Below are positions 27,201-40,300 of a stretch of 64,000 nucleotides of DNA, piece after piece. This stretch comes from Sordaria brevicollis. Lineage: Eukaryota; Ascomycota; Sordariomycetes; Sordariales; Sordariaceae. Numbering within the stretch: the stretch's first letter is position 1; the number at the start of each line of letters is the position of its first letter. A program made the translations under genes and the position numbers. The stretch spans positions 1,116,001 through 1,180,000 of the forward strand of contig JAUTDP010000011.1 in the NCBI GenBank assembly GCA_033439795.1, in the 5' to 3' direction. The notes below the pieces were generated by a model. It did not search any database. It was not told the origin of the DNA and saw nothing but the letters and a program-made list of their open reading frames with translations.

Positions 27201-28480
27201 TTATATTTTAAAATACCTTCGAAATAAAATACCAGGGATACTCTAAAATATTAAAATACCTAAAAAAATTTAAAACTATTTAATAATAAATTTTAAAAAA
27301 ATATTTATAAATAAATATAATTATAATAATTTAATAAATATAATTAACCCCTTATTAAAAACTATTCAATTATTTCCTTATAAATCGATAATTATAGGTA
27401 AAGAAATTTATAAATTATATTATAAAGGGCTATTCTATATTTTTAATCTATTTAAGGAATTTATTAATAATAAAGGACCGTAATTTAAATTAAACTTTTT
27501 ATAAGAATTAACTTCTTTAATCGGGACTAAATAATCGTTAATTTTAACCGGATATTTATAGACTTTAAACTAAGTCGAAAACCTCTATAAATAAATCGAT
27601 TAAAAATTACGACTATATATTAATTATAATTAAAATAATTAATCGGAGATAATCCCGGCTTTAAATTACGTATAAAATAATTTACTATAAAATAGTATAA
27701 ATTTTTAACCCTATAAAATCTTATTCGGATTCCTAATATTTACTTTTTTAAATTAAAAAGTAATAACGAATTTAAAAGGTACGCTTTTTATAAAACGTTT
27801 AAACCGATAAAATATTCGAAATACCGTTAAAAAAATTTAAAAATACGTAAATTACGCTAAGAAATATATTAAAATAATATAATAGAAATAAACTATTTAA
27901 ATAAATAAAAAATATTATAAGCCGGATTTCGACGTAAAAAATCGAATCTTTATTATTAAAAAGAGCTAATCGACCGACCGTCCGAGCGATAAATTAAATT
28001 TTCTATTAATAAAATAATATTTTCCTATTATAAATAAGAAAGGTAATACTTTTTTAATTTAATTATTTATTTTGTAAAAAATATCTAATTAATTCCCGTT
28101 AAATAAATTAAAGAAATTTCCGAATAATTTATTATTAGGATAAGTACCGGAAAACCTATTAAAGAAAATTATATTTAAAAATAAAAAGTACGAAGTAAAA
28201 GAAATTATAATTTCGAAAATAAACCGAAGTAAATTATTTTACTAAATAAAATAAATTAATTAAAATTTAAACTTAAAATAATATTCTACGAACGATTTTA
28301 AAAATATAGTAATTAAATTAAAGGAATACTATAAAAATTATCCGAAGGCGGCCGAACCTCCTTAAAAATTATAAAACTAAATTATAATAGTAATATAGAA
28401 AGAGGAAATACCCGAATATAAGGAGGATAATTTACCGGTACGGATAGGTAATAAAAAGTTAAAAAGGAAAAAGTAATTAT
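24300..28480 (+). pseudogene. pol remnant of chromovirus 2 (RT, RNase H, integrase, chromodomain)
   Basis: RT: DYYLLPFIEEIL begins at 25701 and YIDNIFIYF at 25959, the YxDD box with the last Asp changed to Asn. Integrase: from about 27470 the text GPxFKxNFLxELTSLIGT is the 'GPQFVSxFWxELCxLLGT' block of gypsy integrase, followed by 'YLxTLNxVENLYKxIDxKLRLYINY', equal to the usual 'HPQTDGQTERxNQxLExYLR'. Chromodomain: from about 28195 KYEVKEIIISKINRSKLFYxIK, then YPKAAEPP near 28342, fits the 'YEVExILxxRxxRGxxxYLVKW' and 'GPP' pattern. This places the element among the chromoviruses. It is not functional. Confidence 0.87.
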
Positions 28481-28524
28481 ATTTCGGAAAAATTCGAAGT
28501 GAATTTTTTTAAAAGGGGGGGTAA

Positions 28525-28826
28525 TATAACGGTATAATTCACCCGCTAATTATTTAATTAATTATATAACGACTAAGGTCGTTGGGTTATTTAGGGAATT
28601 AGGTGAATTACGGATTTATTATCGCAAGTTACTTATTTATACTAACGAATGTCGTACTACCATTCACCGGTATAATGTATTTACTATACGGAATGTAAGG
28701 CCTATATCTTTCTACTTACGCTTCTATTCTTATACGATTAATTTTCCTTTTTTCTTCATTTTACGATTTTCTATCAATTAAGGATTATTGTTATTTTATT
28801 ACAAGCCCTTCCTTTTTGCCGTAACA
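28525..28826 (+). repeat. 3' LTR of chromovirus 2
   Basis: Carries T at many sites where the 5' LTR has C (CpA to TpA) and some A for G, but keeps G and the terminal CA where the 5' copy is mutated. It is followed directly by the AATAA target copy. Confidence 0.92.
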
Positions 28827-28831
28827 AATAA

Positions 28832-31800
28832 TAACGTTTATAAATTCCCTCCCAGCTCTAATATAAATATATTCGAAACGGTCTTTTAAATAAATATTAC
28901 GAAAGTATATAAATAAAAGGTAAAATCGGTTATAGAATTATAAACTATAAAGGATTTACAAAAATAGGTTAAATATTTATACTACGCTATATATTATCTA
29001 TTTAATAGGATTTACGAAATTATATACGGTCGTATTTATATTTATTCTAAAAACTATTAAAATTTAAATAAATTTAACGTTTTATAATTAAAATATTATA
29101 ATTTCCAGTAATTAACAAGCGGATAATAATAATATAATACTTCGAATAATAAATAATAGATATTAGTAAATTAAATATAAATAAATATATATTAATTTTA
29201 ATAAGAATTAAAAAATACCCGTATATATTAATTTTAATAGGAATCGAAATAATCTTATACACGTTAACTCTTATTGGAATTAATTAACCTAATTATTATT
29301 TTTATTATTTTAATCCTATAAAAATAAATTACGTAGAAGTGAATAATTCTTATAAAAATAAAATATAAGGGGATTAAATTAAAGTAAATAAATCGCCGCG
29401 AAGTCGAAGTTTAGAATAATTTTATTAGCGGCGCTTATAATTATTATTAGTAATACGGTATTTAATTAATTACGGTTCCGGAATAGGAAATAGGGCCGAT
29501 AAGTACGTAGTATATAATACGGCCCCCTAAATTATAAATAAGGTAGATTATATATTATATTTCCTATTTACTATTATTTTAATAATAATTATATTTCGTT
29601 TATTAATATAAATAAACTTAATATCGGATATAATTTTTTTATATTTTTAGAAAAAGTCTTTTTTATAAATATTTAAATATTCCTACTCCCGTAATAAAAG
29701 AATACATTAAATAAAGTTAAATAAATTATAAATTATATTTAACGCTTTATTTATAATTATAATATAAATAATTTATTACGAAATTTCGGATAATATAAGG
29801 ACGATATATAATAATTAAAAATCAATATTAGAAAAATAGTTTAACCCGAAGTAATCTACGAAAAAGCTATTTAAACGAAATAAAAATAATTTAATTTATA
29901 ATATAAATTTTAGCGCTTTAAACGGTAATTTAATTTTATTAGGGAACGCCTTTATCCGACTAAATTAATAATTATAATTATTATAATAAATTATATATAC
30001 TTATTTCCTATTTATAAAATCGATTTAACTTTAGAGGATTTCGAAGATAGCGGACCAAAAGTACTTCGTATTAGTAACTTTATATATATTAAAGTAATTA
30101 ATAATTAATATAATACATTTATCAATATTCTTTCAAAATTATTTTTTAGGGCGAATATTATCGGCGAAAATACCGAATTCGGAACTTATATTAAACGAAT
30201 TATTAAACCTAATATAACGAAAGGGTTAAAACTAAATTATATTATAAATATCGGTAATTATAAATAACGTTTACGAAAATTTTAAATCGGAATTAAATAA
30301 ATTATTATCCGCTTCTATTTAATATAAAGTTATTAAATTAAAAGAATATCTAAATTTATTAAAATATTAATAAGGCGTAAAGAAATAAATTATCCTTAAC
30401 CTATTATTACGTATAATATACCTAAAACGCTATTATAAATTAATAACGTCCTAAAATATAATTTCGCTATATTATATTATATAAATAATATTAAATATAT
30501 TTATTCCTATATTTAATATAATAATAAATATAATAATCCGATATTAGGAATTCGGAGTAATAAATTACTAGTAAAACAGCTCCTAATCCGCGGGTTAAAT
30601 ATACGAATAATAAATCCGGATAATTAAAAGGATAATAATCGGAGAGTAAATCCTTCGTTTAATTAGCGTTAAAATAAAATATTTCTTCGCTTTACTAATT
30701 AAATTTTTATTATTAATATAAATAATAATTTTTAATATAATCGAATTGGTCGGAATAAATAAGAATTTAAAGCGTTCGAAATACCGGGTTTCGCTAAATA
30801 GAATACAATCGAAGATAATACTAATATCAAACCGATCGATTAACGTACGGATAATACGAAAAGAATTTAAAGAATTATTAAATAATTAAAAGCCGGTATA
30901 CGTCCGTACGTATATTTCGGATTTTTTAATTAATATAATAATATAGCCGAATTATAAAATAGAAAATAAAAGCGTACGCCGAAATTAATAAAAGTTTGCG
31001 AATTTAAATCGGAAATTACATTATTAATATATAATAAAAAATTCGTTAATAATTATAAATACTATATAGTTAATAAATTCGGGAGAGCGAAAAAATTTAA
31101 AAAAATAGTAATATAAAGCTTATTCGGGATTAAAGAGGATATAAATATAATATTTAGAAATTATACGCTTCTAGAATTTATTATTTTTATAAAAATTAAA
31201 AATAAATTAAATATAAGAAGGGATTTTTAGAGGTATAATATATTTTATAAAGGTTTTAATCGATAAAAAATAATTTAATACTATAATATTAGGTAATAAT
31301 ATCCTTCTATTTTTAACCTAACCGATTTAGGGGGATAATTTAAATTATAATCTTATAAAATAAGATAATTAAAATAATTTAAAAAATAATACTTTTACCG
31401 AATTTAATAATTATAATAAAGATAATATTACCGTATTAATAAATAATCCGACGGATATATTTAATTTATTCTACGCGGGGGCGATAAATAATATCGCTAA
31501 ATTTTATTAAATCAACCGGGTTAAATAAAAGACGGATAATAGTATAAAGAAACCGATATTATAATTTTTAATATTCGTTTAAATTAATATATTCAATAAT
31601 TATAATTATATATTATTAAGAAGTCCGGTTAGAATATAATAAAATAGCGAATATAATAATAAATTCGAATTATTCGATAAAATATAAAATATTACCGGAG
31701 TAAAATTCAAACTATATTATAATTCCTATATAATTTAATAATATTTAAATAAAAGTTAATTAATATATAATATATAATCCTTAGAAATACGTTTCGTTAT

Positions 31801-32122
31801 TTACGAAAGTAACCTTTAAATAATTACTAATTAAGAATTATAAAACGTATTAGAGAAAAAAAAAAAGGAAGAGAAAAGTTAAAAGGAAAATAAAATACTT
31901 AACGCCGTTAAATTATAAATATCTATTATTATTATAAAAATATTTCAGAGTGAATATAAAATTATATTTAATTTAATTAAAAATTTATATAGGAGTTTTA
32001 TCGCCTATAGCCAAATCGCACAAAATCGACATAAACCTCTTCTCACTTCGTTCACGGAAACCCACCCAGTTCTTAGGGTGGGGTAGAGTGTCGTTGTAGG
32101 GTGGTCTATACTCAGAGACTAA
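28832..32122 (+). other. RIP-degraded DNA with a long coherent reading region of unknown family
   Basis: From about 29990 to 31560 the plus strand keeps one protein-like reading text, for example IDLTLEDFEDSGPKVLRISN near 30020 and FGRAKKFKKIVI near 31080, interrupted by TAA/TAG at places that would fit Gln or Trp. I recognise no domain. The minus strand near 29200-29260 contains IPIKIN twice, resembling the LIPIxVN core of the 28-residue repeat at 9373, but this short similarity in AT-rich DNA may be chance. Near the right end, 32030-32122 is GC-richer and forms a hairpin (CCCACCC...GGGTGGG, 32061-32083 region). Confidence 0.4.
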
Positions 32123-32659
32123 TTTTCACCGGGTGAAAATACATAGGTGAATAGGGCGTATAGGCCAATTTTCACCGGGTTATAGCCTTGGCGCCGAGGC
32201 TTCTTAACATTCTAGTAAAAACCTCGGTAAAAACCGTAATCTATATACTCGTATAAAATCCGTGAGTATACGGCCATGGATTTTCTAATTTACGTTCTAA
32301 AACCCCCAATTTCGCTTTATAAACCCAAAAAATCACCCAACGTATAGATTTATATAACTAATAACCTCTAGGGATATTATTTTATTCGTAAATATAAATT
32401 AATTATCGATTATAGCGAAAAGGGAAAATTTTTCAATACTAAGAAATTATAAAATAAAATATATAAAATCGAAGTATATTAATTGTTTTCTATTATCTTT
32501 TCTATAATTTTTAACGCTAATCCCTCCTTTTATTTACTTATTATAACTTTTTAAAATTTAATTACGTATATTTCCTAATCCCTCCCTTCCTAATCTTTTA
32601 TATAATTAAATATTATAATTATTAATTAAATTAATCCCTTATCCGTTTAATTGTTAATT

Positions 32660-34000
32660 CCCCCTACTATTTTTACTTTTAATAAAAAGGGGAAGGGTAA
32701 AATTAGCGTACTAAAATATCGATAAACCGTAGCCTAAAAGGAAATTTTCCTACAAATATTATTTAAAATTATAATTAATAGCGCCGTATTGTAAAATAAT
32801 TTTAAAGAGGGTATATATTATTTAGCTATATATCGTTTTATTAAAAATAATATACTATTTACCCTTACGTAAATTCGTAATAAATATAAAACTTTTAAAA
32901 CGAAGTAACGCCTTTAGGACTTTATTTAGTAGTAATCTAATTTTAATTATAATAATATTACGGGTGCTATTATTACCCCGGCTTTTATTTAAAAGAATTT
33001 AATCGCTATTAATTTTTATTTTATAAATAATATTTATTTTAAAGGGGATTTATTAATAAAGAAATATTATTTAAAAATACCCGAAGACTATTTAATTTAG
33101 GCATTCTATCCTTCTCTATTTCGAATTTACAAAATATATTTTTAAAAGCGATTTTAACGTAATTAGTAATAATATAATTACCCTTTCCTAATTATTCGAC
33201 CCCGCGTTTATAAAAAATAATAAAGAAAAGGAGGAAGGAATTACGTAAAGTAATAATAATAATAATAATAATAATAACGATAACGACGACGAAAAGCCTT
33301 TACCGGTCCCCCGCTATATTCGTAGTCCTTAAAAGAAATTGTCGGTTAATAATAATATTAATTCGAAGAAAGTTCCTAAGAAATAATATAAAAATTATAT
33401 TAAAAATAAATTCGAAAGTATATTAATAATTATTATAGCTATTTTAATTAAAAGTAATTCGAAATAGATTATTACCGTAATATAAATTTTTAATAATAAA
33501 TAGGATAATTACGTTTTTAAAATTATTACGGAAGAGGTTTAAAAAAGTAGGAGGAATTTAAAAGGAAGGTTAAACGCTTCTATAAATTGAAGCTAGAAAA
33601 ATATTAATAATATTTTAAGAAGATTAGGGAGGAATTAAATAATAATAATTTTAATTATTATTGTTAAAATAATAAATTTAATACTTTTTATAAATTTATT
33701 AGAATATAGCGGGCTTTAGCGGGTTATTTACTATATTAACGTTAATTATCCTTACTAAATTTAATTAGCGTATAAATCTTTCCGCATTCCCTATATTCGT
33801 TTTTTTTTAATAATTTTTACCGTAATATAATAAACCTTATATTCGTTTAATTTTTAATGTAAAAATAATATCGTAATCGCTTTAATTAATTCTATTATTT
33901 ACTCTTTTTTTTTATTAAATTTAATAAAGTTTTCGAAATCGAAGTAATAATATTGAAATAGGATTTTTTATAAAGTAGGTCGCTAATAGGAGCTAAATTT
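32660..34000 (+). pseudogene. Myb/SANT-like DNA-binding protein of the Harbinger element
   Basis: The plus-strand text includes RNKYKTFKTK, then SNFNYNNITGAIITPAFIxKNLIAINFYF and a downstream KIPEDYL (about 32880-33090). This follows the Myb/SANT-like domain (Myb_DNA-bind_3) pattern 'LKNRWxxLKKxWxxxxxLxxxSGFGWDxxTGxVTAxxxVWxxxIxxxPxAKxFRxKPLPxYDxL'. A low-complexity Asn/Asp run near 33250-33290 and a basic stretch follow. In PIF/Harbinger elements such a protein binds the element's DNA and helps bring the transposase into the nucleus. The first Trp positions are now stops and the gene is dead. Confidence 0.6.
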
Positions 34001-34329
34001 CGGTATAACGTAGGGTAATAAATATAATAGGATTTTTAAATTTAATAAATTGTATAATTTTAATATATTTATTAATTTTTAATAATAATTTTAATAATAA
34101 TAATTTATATTCTATTCTATTCTATTTTATTCGATTTTCCCTTTTATATTTTATATTCTTAAATACCCTTTATTCTTTCGAAATATACGTAGTAATCCTT
34201 TTATATTTATTTCGCAATTCTTTCGCGGTATTTATATATAGAACCGTTCTTACTACCCCGAATTTCCTCTTTATTAAATTTAATAAATAGTTTCGGGTTT
34301 TGAAACTCCTCTTTATTTTTAACCAGATC

Positions 34330-35058
34330 GCCGCCGTTTTTAAAGAACGCTATAATTTCTTCTATATTATTAAAATTAATATCGCTATATTCGAATATAA
34401 AGTTAAGGATCGTTGCAGTTGCGTAAATAATACGTATTTAGACTTTAATAAGGAAAGTAAGCCTTAAAATATAAATTCTAAAGTAAAATTTCAATTTGTT
34501 AAATACTCTTTTAATAATAATATATTATTAATTATATTATAAATTATATAATTCCTTATACGTAATTAGTTTCAATTTTACCTTCTTCGACTCTTAAAGG
34601 TAATATTATATACCTCGATATAAGATTAATAATTAATACGAATAATTATACCCGCTATTTACCAAGTAAAAGTAATTCGGTAAAATTAAAAACCCGCGCT
34701 TAAATAAAGCGTTAAATATTCGATTATTATAAATAAAACCCTTATACCCGGGCAAAATATATATAATATAATTATCGAAATTATAAACAATTATAACGTT
34801 AATAGAAAGACTTCCTTTACGAATACGCTATATTAATTATACGTTACTACTTACCTTAATTAAAAAATAGGAATTATCGAAAGTACTTAATACCCTATTA
34901 AAATATAAATATAATTTAGGGTTATTCTCGATTTTAACCGGGGTATATAAATAAGGGAATTTAATTTTTATTTAAATAAATTATATATAGGCTTTAAATA
35001 CTTCGTACAAAGTCCTCTTATATAATAAATAAAGGTTATTAACCTTAATAATACTTTT
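34330..35058 (-). pseudogene. PIF/Harbinger DDE transposase, C-terminal part
   Basis: Minus-strand translation (in more than one frame, because of damage) gives INVIIVxNFDNYIIYILPGYKGFIYDNRIF, then a FYLVNSGY-like segment, YRGIYYYL, TYKELYNL and FNKLKFYFRIYILRL, ending KVQIRIIYATATILNFIFEY. This follows the Harbinger DDE_Tnp_4 order: 'CDFDxxFTYxxPGWEGSAHDSRVL', 'YYLVDAGY', 'PYRGVRYHLxEW', 'KELFNxRHAxxRNxIERxFGVLKxRF', 'QxxIxxAxxALHNFI'. The region is cut on its 5' side by chromovirus 3, whose target copy lies at 35054-35058. Confidence 0.75.
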
Positions 35059-35305
35059 ATATTATAGGGCTACCGCCCAGGGGTTATATTAAGCTCTATA
35101 GCTTGATTAGCTCCTTATAACTATCCCTATAATTCGGGCGATACGTACTACCTCTATAGAGTTACTTACGTACCTATAGCCCCCTTCAAAAGGATAGAAT
35201 CTACGACCCCGCTTTGCGGTATGGCTTTTCCCCCTTTTCTCTTCGTAGAACCTTATTAATTTATTAGGCCTAATATTTATATTATACTCTATTATCCCCT
35301 TTATA
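35059..35305 (+). repeat. 5' LTR of chromovirus 3
   Basis: Begins TATTATAGGGCT (TG-to-TA at the start) and ends ..TTATA. The central block, with CCCCGCTTTGCGG and CTTTTCCCCCTTTTCTC, is identical to the 3' LTR, while the flanks differ mainly by C/T and G/A. Confidence 0.92.
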
Positions 35306-36239
35306 TTAGGTTCTACCTACCTTTATAAAAAAAAGAGAGAAAAAGTTTATAGTTATTTAAATATAACGATATTAATTATTAGAATAATCGATTTTAGCGT
35401 ACCTAATTTAAACGAAGAAATAATTTCTATACCCTTTATACAAAATACTTCCTCCTAAAACCTCCCTAATCTTCCTACTTTTATAAAACCTACCCTTATA
35501 AATTTTTAAAACTCTTAAACCTAAGGGATCCTTTCTACTATTATAAATATACTAGGTATTAATAAATTCGATTTTTTTAGAGCCGTCCGTATTACCGCTA
35601 CGGCCTTAATTATTAATTATTCCCCCTACCTTTAAATAAACTTCGTATTTTTTAGCGTCCTAATTATAAGCGTAGTTAATTTTATAATTAATTCGGGCTA
35701 TAAGCGTAAATTTATTATCCTCCTTATTTAAGACGGTATTTAAAAAAATTTTAATTTCTATTTCGTATAATTCATCGAAGCCTATAATATTAATAATGAA
35801 ATTAAGTTTCGGGTAGACTATAAAGCTACGTAAATTGAAATTTTTAATATTTTATTTATTTATAAAAAAAAGAAATTTAAAGGTTTTTAAACTTAATATA
35901 CTTTAAATAAAATTATAAACCCTATATTTTTATTTAATTAAATTAATTATATTTTTAGGGTTTATTATTTACGTAATACTATATTAATACGTTTTTACGT
36001 TATATATTAGTATAATAAGTAATATTTTTCTATTTTCCTTATAAAATAGGAAAATAAATTATTTAAAATTAGAAAGGCCTTATAGAACGACAAATTTAAA
36101 TTAAATATATTCTATAACGCTTTTAATTAAAAGTTCTTAAATATAATTTTTATTATTAAACTTCCTAATAATTACGACGATTATATTAAAATATTATAAT
36201 TTTAAATTATTAAATACGAACGTATTAAAGCTTTTAAAG

Positions 36240-36900
36240 CCTTTAAATAAATGAACCATCGATAGGGAAAGAAAATTTAAGAGAGTATTAACCGTTATTA
36301 AACGCTTAAAATCCTTTAATAAATTAATATTCCGTAATTTATTTCGAATTTTTAATTTATAGCCTCTATAAATTTTACCGAACCGGGAACCTACGACGCC
36401 GATAATAATATAAATATATTTATAAAAAGGATTTCTTCGGGATTTATTTATAGTAGAGGGAAAAGCCGTAGAAATAAAGGAAGTGGTTAGATTTAACGTA
36501 AAGCGAAATAGATTTCTAATAAAGAATATTAAAAATATAAGGAAAATAGATTTTATATAAAATACGGAGCCGGAGGATATTATACCGCTAAATATTTATA
36601 TTTACCCGTTAAAAATTCGAATAAGAAAATTAGTACTAATATTATAGCCCTAGCCCTATTAATATTAAAAAATAAAGACGAATTTATATCCGTTATAAAA
36701 AATTAGGGAAAAAAGTAATTCTAATATATAATCGGGTATTAGAATCCTTAAAAATATTAAATAAGAAAGTAAAAGATTTTAAAATAGAAAATAAAATAAA
36801 AATCGAATTTATTTTAATTCTATTTATTATTAATAATTATAATTTAATTTACGCCTTCGTCGACGATAAATATTAATATTATATTATAATTAGTAAAAAG
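36240..36900 (+). pseudogene. gag remnant of chromovirus 3 with CCHC knuckle
   Basis: Codons at 36554-36595 show C-X2-C-X4-H-X4-C spacing, with ligand codons now TAT, TAC, TAT and TAT. The residues between are IK, GAGG and YTAK. Cys and His codons all became Tyr codons, the result expected from RIP of TGT, TGC and CAT. The upstream capsid part is not resolved. Confidence 0.7.
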
Positions 36901-37399
36901 GTCGTATAGGATTTAAAAATCCTTATAATTTCTATCCTAGAGCGTAAAGTAAAAGGAGCCTTTATAATAATAGAAGGGGCCGCTATCTATAATATAATAT
37001 AAATAATTATAGAAATAAACGGTTATATAAAATTAATAATAGCCTACGTAATTTTAGAATTAAAATACCCTATTATATTAAGTAAATTATAATTAATTAC
37101 GTATAGGGTTTATTCCGTCCCTTATAAAAAACGTTTATATATAGGAATTATAAATAATTAAATCCCTTATATTAGAAGAAAAGAGAAGGAAAATATTCCT
37201 TTTATTAAAGAGGTTAAATTTATAATTTATATCCTCGCTATTATATTAATAGGAATAATAAATCGAAACCGTAAAAAGTATAAGTGTATAGTAGTTGAAG
37301 ATTATATTTTTATAATTAATTTATATAATATTGAAAAAGCCCTAATATTAAAGAAAATTTATATAAAAATAAAATTAAGAAAAAAAATACCCTAATAAT

Positions 37400-40300
37400 A
37401 TTATTACTTCTTATTTTTATTTATAAAGGTAGAGGCCGATAAATTCAACCCTTATAAATTAAGTATCGATTATATTATTAATTTTAAAAAGGGCTTAAAC
37501 GGCTAAAATTTACTAATCCCCTTCGGGCCTATTTATAATATATTAAAAGAAGAATTATTAATTTTAAAAAAAATATTAAAAAATTTTATAAATAAAGGAT
37601 ATATCCGCGCGAATAATTTAAAGGCTGCCGCCCTAATCCTATTTATTAGGAAATTAAGAGGGGGTTTACAATTTTATTATAATTATTGGGTATTTAATAC
37701 TATTATATAATTAGACCGCTACCCCCTTTTTTTAATTCGGGATATTTTTAAAGTCTTTAAAAGCGTAAAGTAATATATTAAAATCGATATAATATAAATT
37801 TTCTATAAAATACGTATAATTGTAAGAGAAGAATAAAAAACGGTTTTTCGAATACAATACGGGTTCTTTAAATAGTTAATAATCCCCTTCGGACTTTTTA
37901 GGGCCCTAGCGTTATTTTAACGGTATATTAATTTTATTCTAAAAGATTTTTTAAACGAATTTTATTCGGTATATATAAACGACGTATTTATATATTCGTT
38001 AAGGATTAAAAAAGATTATAAAAAAAAAGTTAAAAGGGTATTAAAAAGGTTAATTTTATATAATTTATATTTTAACCCTAATAAATACGAATTTATAATT
38101 ATAAAGGTTAAATATTTAAATTTTATTATTTATATAAATATAAATATATAGGTAAATTTAAATAAAATTAAAGTAATTTTAGAATAATTCCTATTTACGT
38201 CGTAGAAAAGGGTGTGTAATTTTTTAGGTTTTATAAATTATTATTAGATATTTATCCTATAATTTTTAAAAGTAGTTACGCCCTTAATAATATTTATAGG
38301 AAAAGAAATAACTTTCGAATAAATTAAAAAGTACGAATTTGCGTTCTAATTATTAAAAATTCTATTTACGAAAGCCTTTATATTTACGGAATTCGATTTT
38401 AAAAAGGCTATTTATTTAGAAGTAAATTATAATAATTATACTTTTAGAGGAATAATTATATAGGATTAAGAGAACGGTATATATAAAATTATTAATTTTT
38501 ATTCCTATAAATTAATTCTAATAGAATAAAATTACCTAATTTATAATAAAAAAATATTAGTAATTATTTCCTATTTAGAAGAATAGTCTATAAAATTCCG
38601 TAATTGTAAAGAATTTACTATTTTAACGGATTATAGGAATTTAAAATATTTTATAGAGAAATAGCGGTTATTTAAATAATAAGCCTATTAAATAGAATAC
38701 TTCTTATATTTTAATTTTAATATTATTTATAAATTAAATAAAAATATTATAATTTTAAATGCCTTATCCCGCCGAAATTAAAATAAACCTATAAGGGAGG
38801 ATTTAAAAGTTAAAGATATATAATTTATTTTAGAATCCGTATTTTAAAAATACGTACGAATTTTTACCTCTTTTATAACTTTAGAACCGGCGGGGGGAAT
38901 ATAAGTCTTTAAAAATCCGGATTTATAATAATTTTAAAATTAAATAATTTAGAAAAATTCTATATATTAAATAATATTATAAACTATTGCCGAAAATATT
39001 TATACTTTTAAATTATTATTATAATTTAAAATATAAATCGCTAATTATATTATAGATAATTTAGGGCGGTTAAAGTATAAAAGTAAATTTTAAATCTTAA
39101 GAACCCTTATAATTATGGAAATAATAGTTTTAATAATAATAAAAAAAGAATATTAATTTAACGCTTTATATATAGCCCTAATTTAATACGTATATAAAGC
39201 CCTTACTTTCGGTTATTTAAAAAGAGAAGGAATAATTTATACCCTTATAAAAGAATATTATTAACCTCTTTTAAGTCTTTAAATTCGACGGTTCTTATGC
39301 AATTACTATATTTACGGCTCGATAAAAATTTAGAAAAATATAAAATAAAGACTCCTTTAATCCCTATTACCTTTAAAACGTTAATATAGGGATTTATAAT
39401 TAGATTTTATTATTAATTTCTTTAATTCTAGGGGTAATACTTATTTACTAATTTATAAAGACCGATTAATAAAAAGGGTAACCCTAGAGCTTATACCCTT
39501 TATAGATATAAATTTATATATAGAACGTTTTTTTTCTTATTTTATACGCTACTACAATTAATTATATACTATTATTAGCGATAGGAGTATTAATTAAACC
39601 GGCCGATTTTAAAAACGTCTTTATAAATTAATAAGTATAAAGTAGCTCTTTAGTATTATTTACTATTTATAAATAAATAGGGGTTTAGAAAGAATAAATT
39701 AAAAGGTTTATACTTTCTTCCAAATATATATTAATTATTTATAAAATGATTGGGACCGTTAAACCCCTATAATATAATTTACTATTAATAGTAAAATTAA
39801 TATTTCGATTAATATAAACCTATTCTTCGCTTTCTACGGCTACGAAATAAACTTTATAATTCTTATAATAAATAATTCTATACCCCTACCTATAATATCT
39901 ATTTTAAAAAAAAAGGTTTATAAATTCGTCGAAAAATTATAATAAATTTCGGATTTATATTAAATTATTATAATTATAATTATATAATAATAAAAGAGAT
40001 TCGTAAACCGGTCGAAATATTTAACCGAAAGATTCTAAATCGGAGATAAAATCTAATTTAATTTTAAAAATTTTAATTTTAAACGCTTAAAGAAGAAGCT
40101 TAATATAGTTTATATAAAATATATTATATTTAAAATATTCTTTCTTTATATAATAGAAATAGAAAGATTCCCTATAGGCGCTTATAATATTTTTTACGTA
40201 GATTTATTATATAAGGCCGTAGAAGACCCCCTCTTAGGATAAATTACGTCCGATCTATAACCTTTAATAATAATTATAGAAGGAGAAAAGGAATAGGAAG

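Larger units (their letters stand above)
21899..28826 (+). mobile_element. Ty3/gypsy chromovirus 2, complete, RIP-degraded
   Basis: Two direct 302-bp LTRs (21899-22200 and 28525-28826) flank gag and pol remnants. A perfect 5-bp target duplication AATAA lies at 21894-21898 and 28827-28831. A polypurine tract (AAAAGGGGGGG, 28511-28521) precedes the 3' LTR. The 3' LTR still ends in CA, and the 5' LTR ends in TA. Internal motifs are zinc knuckle, RT, integrase and chromodomain in that order. Length is about 6.93 kb. Confidence 0.93.

Noticed and set aside
29074..29262. Minus-strand open frame of 62 codons
   Set aside because: Ile/Tyr-rich text in RIP DNA. The IPIKIN resemblance to the 28-residue repeat is short and may be chance.
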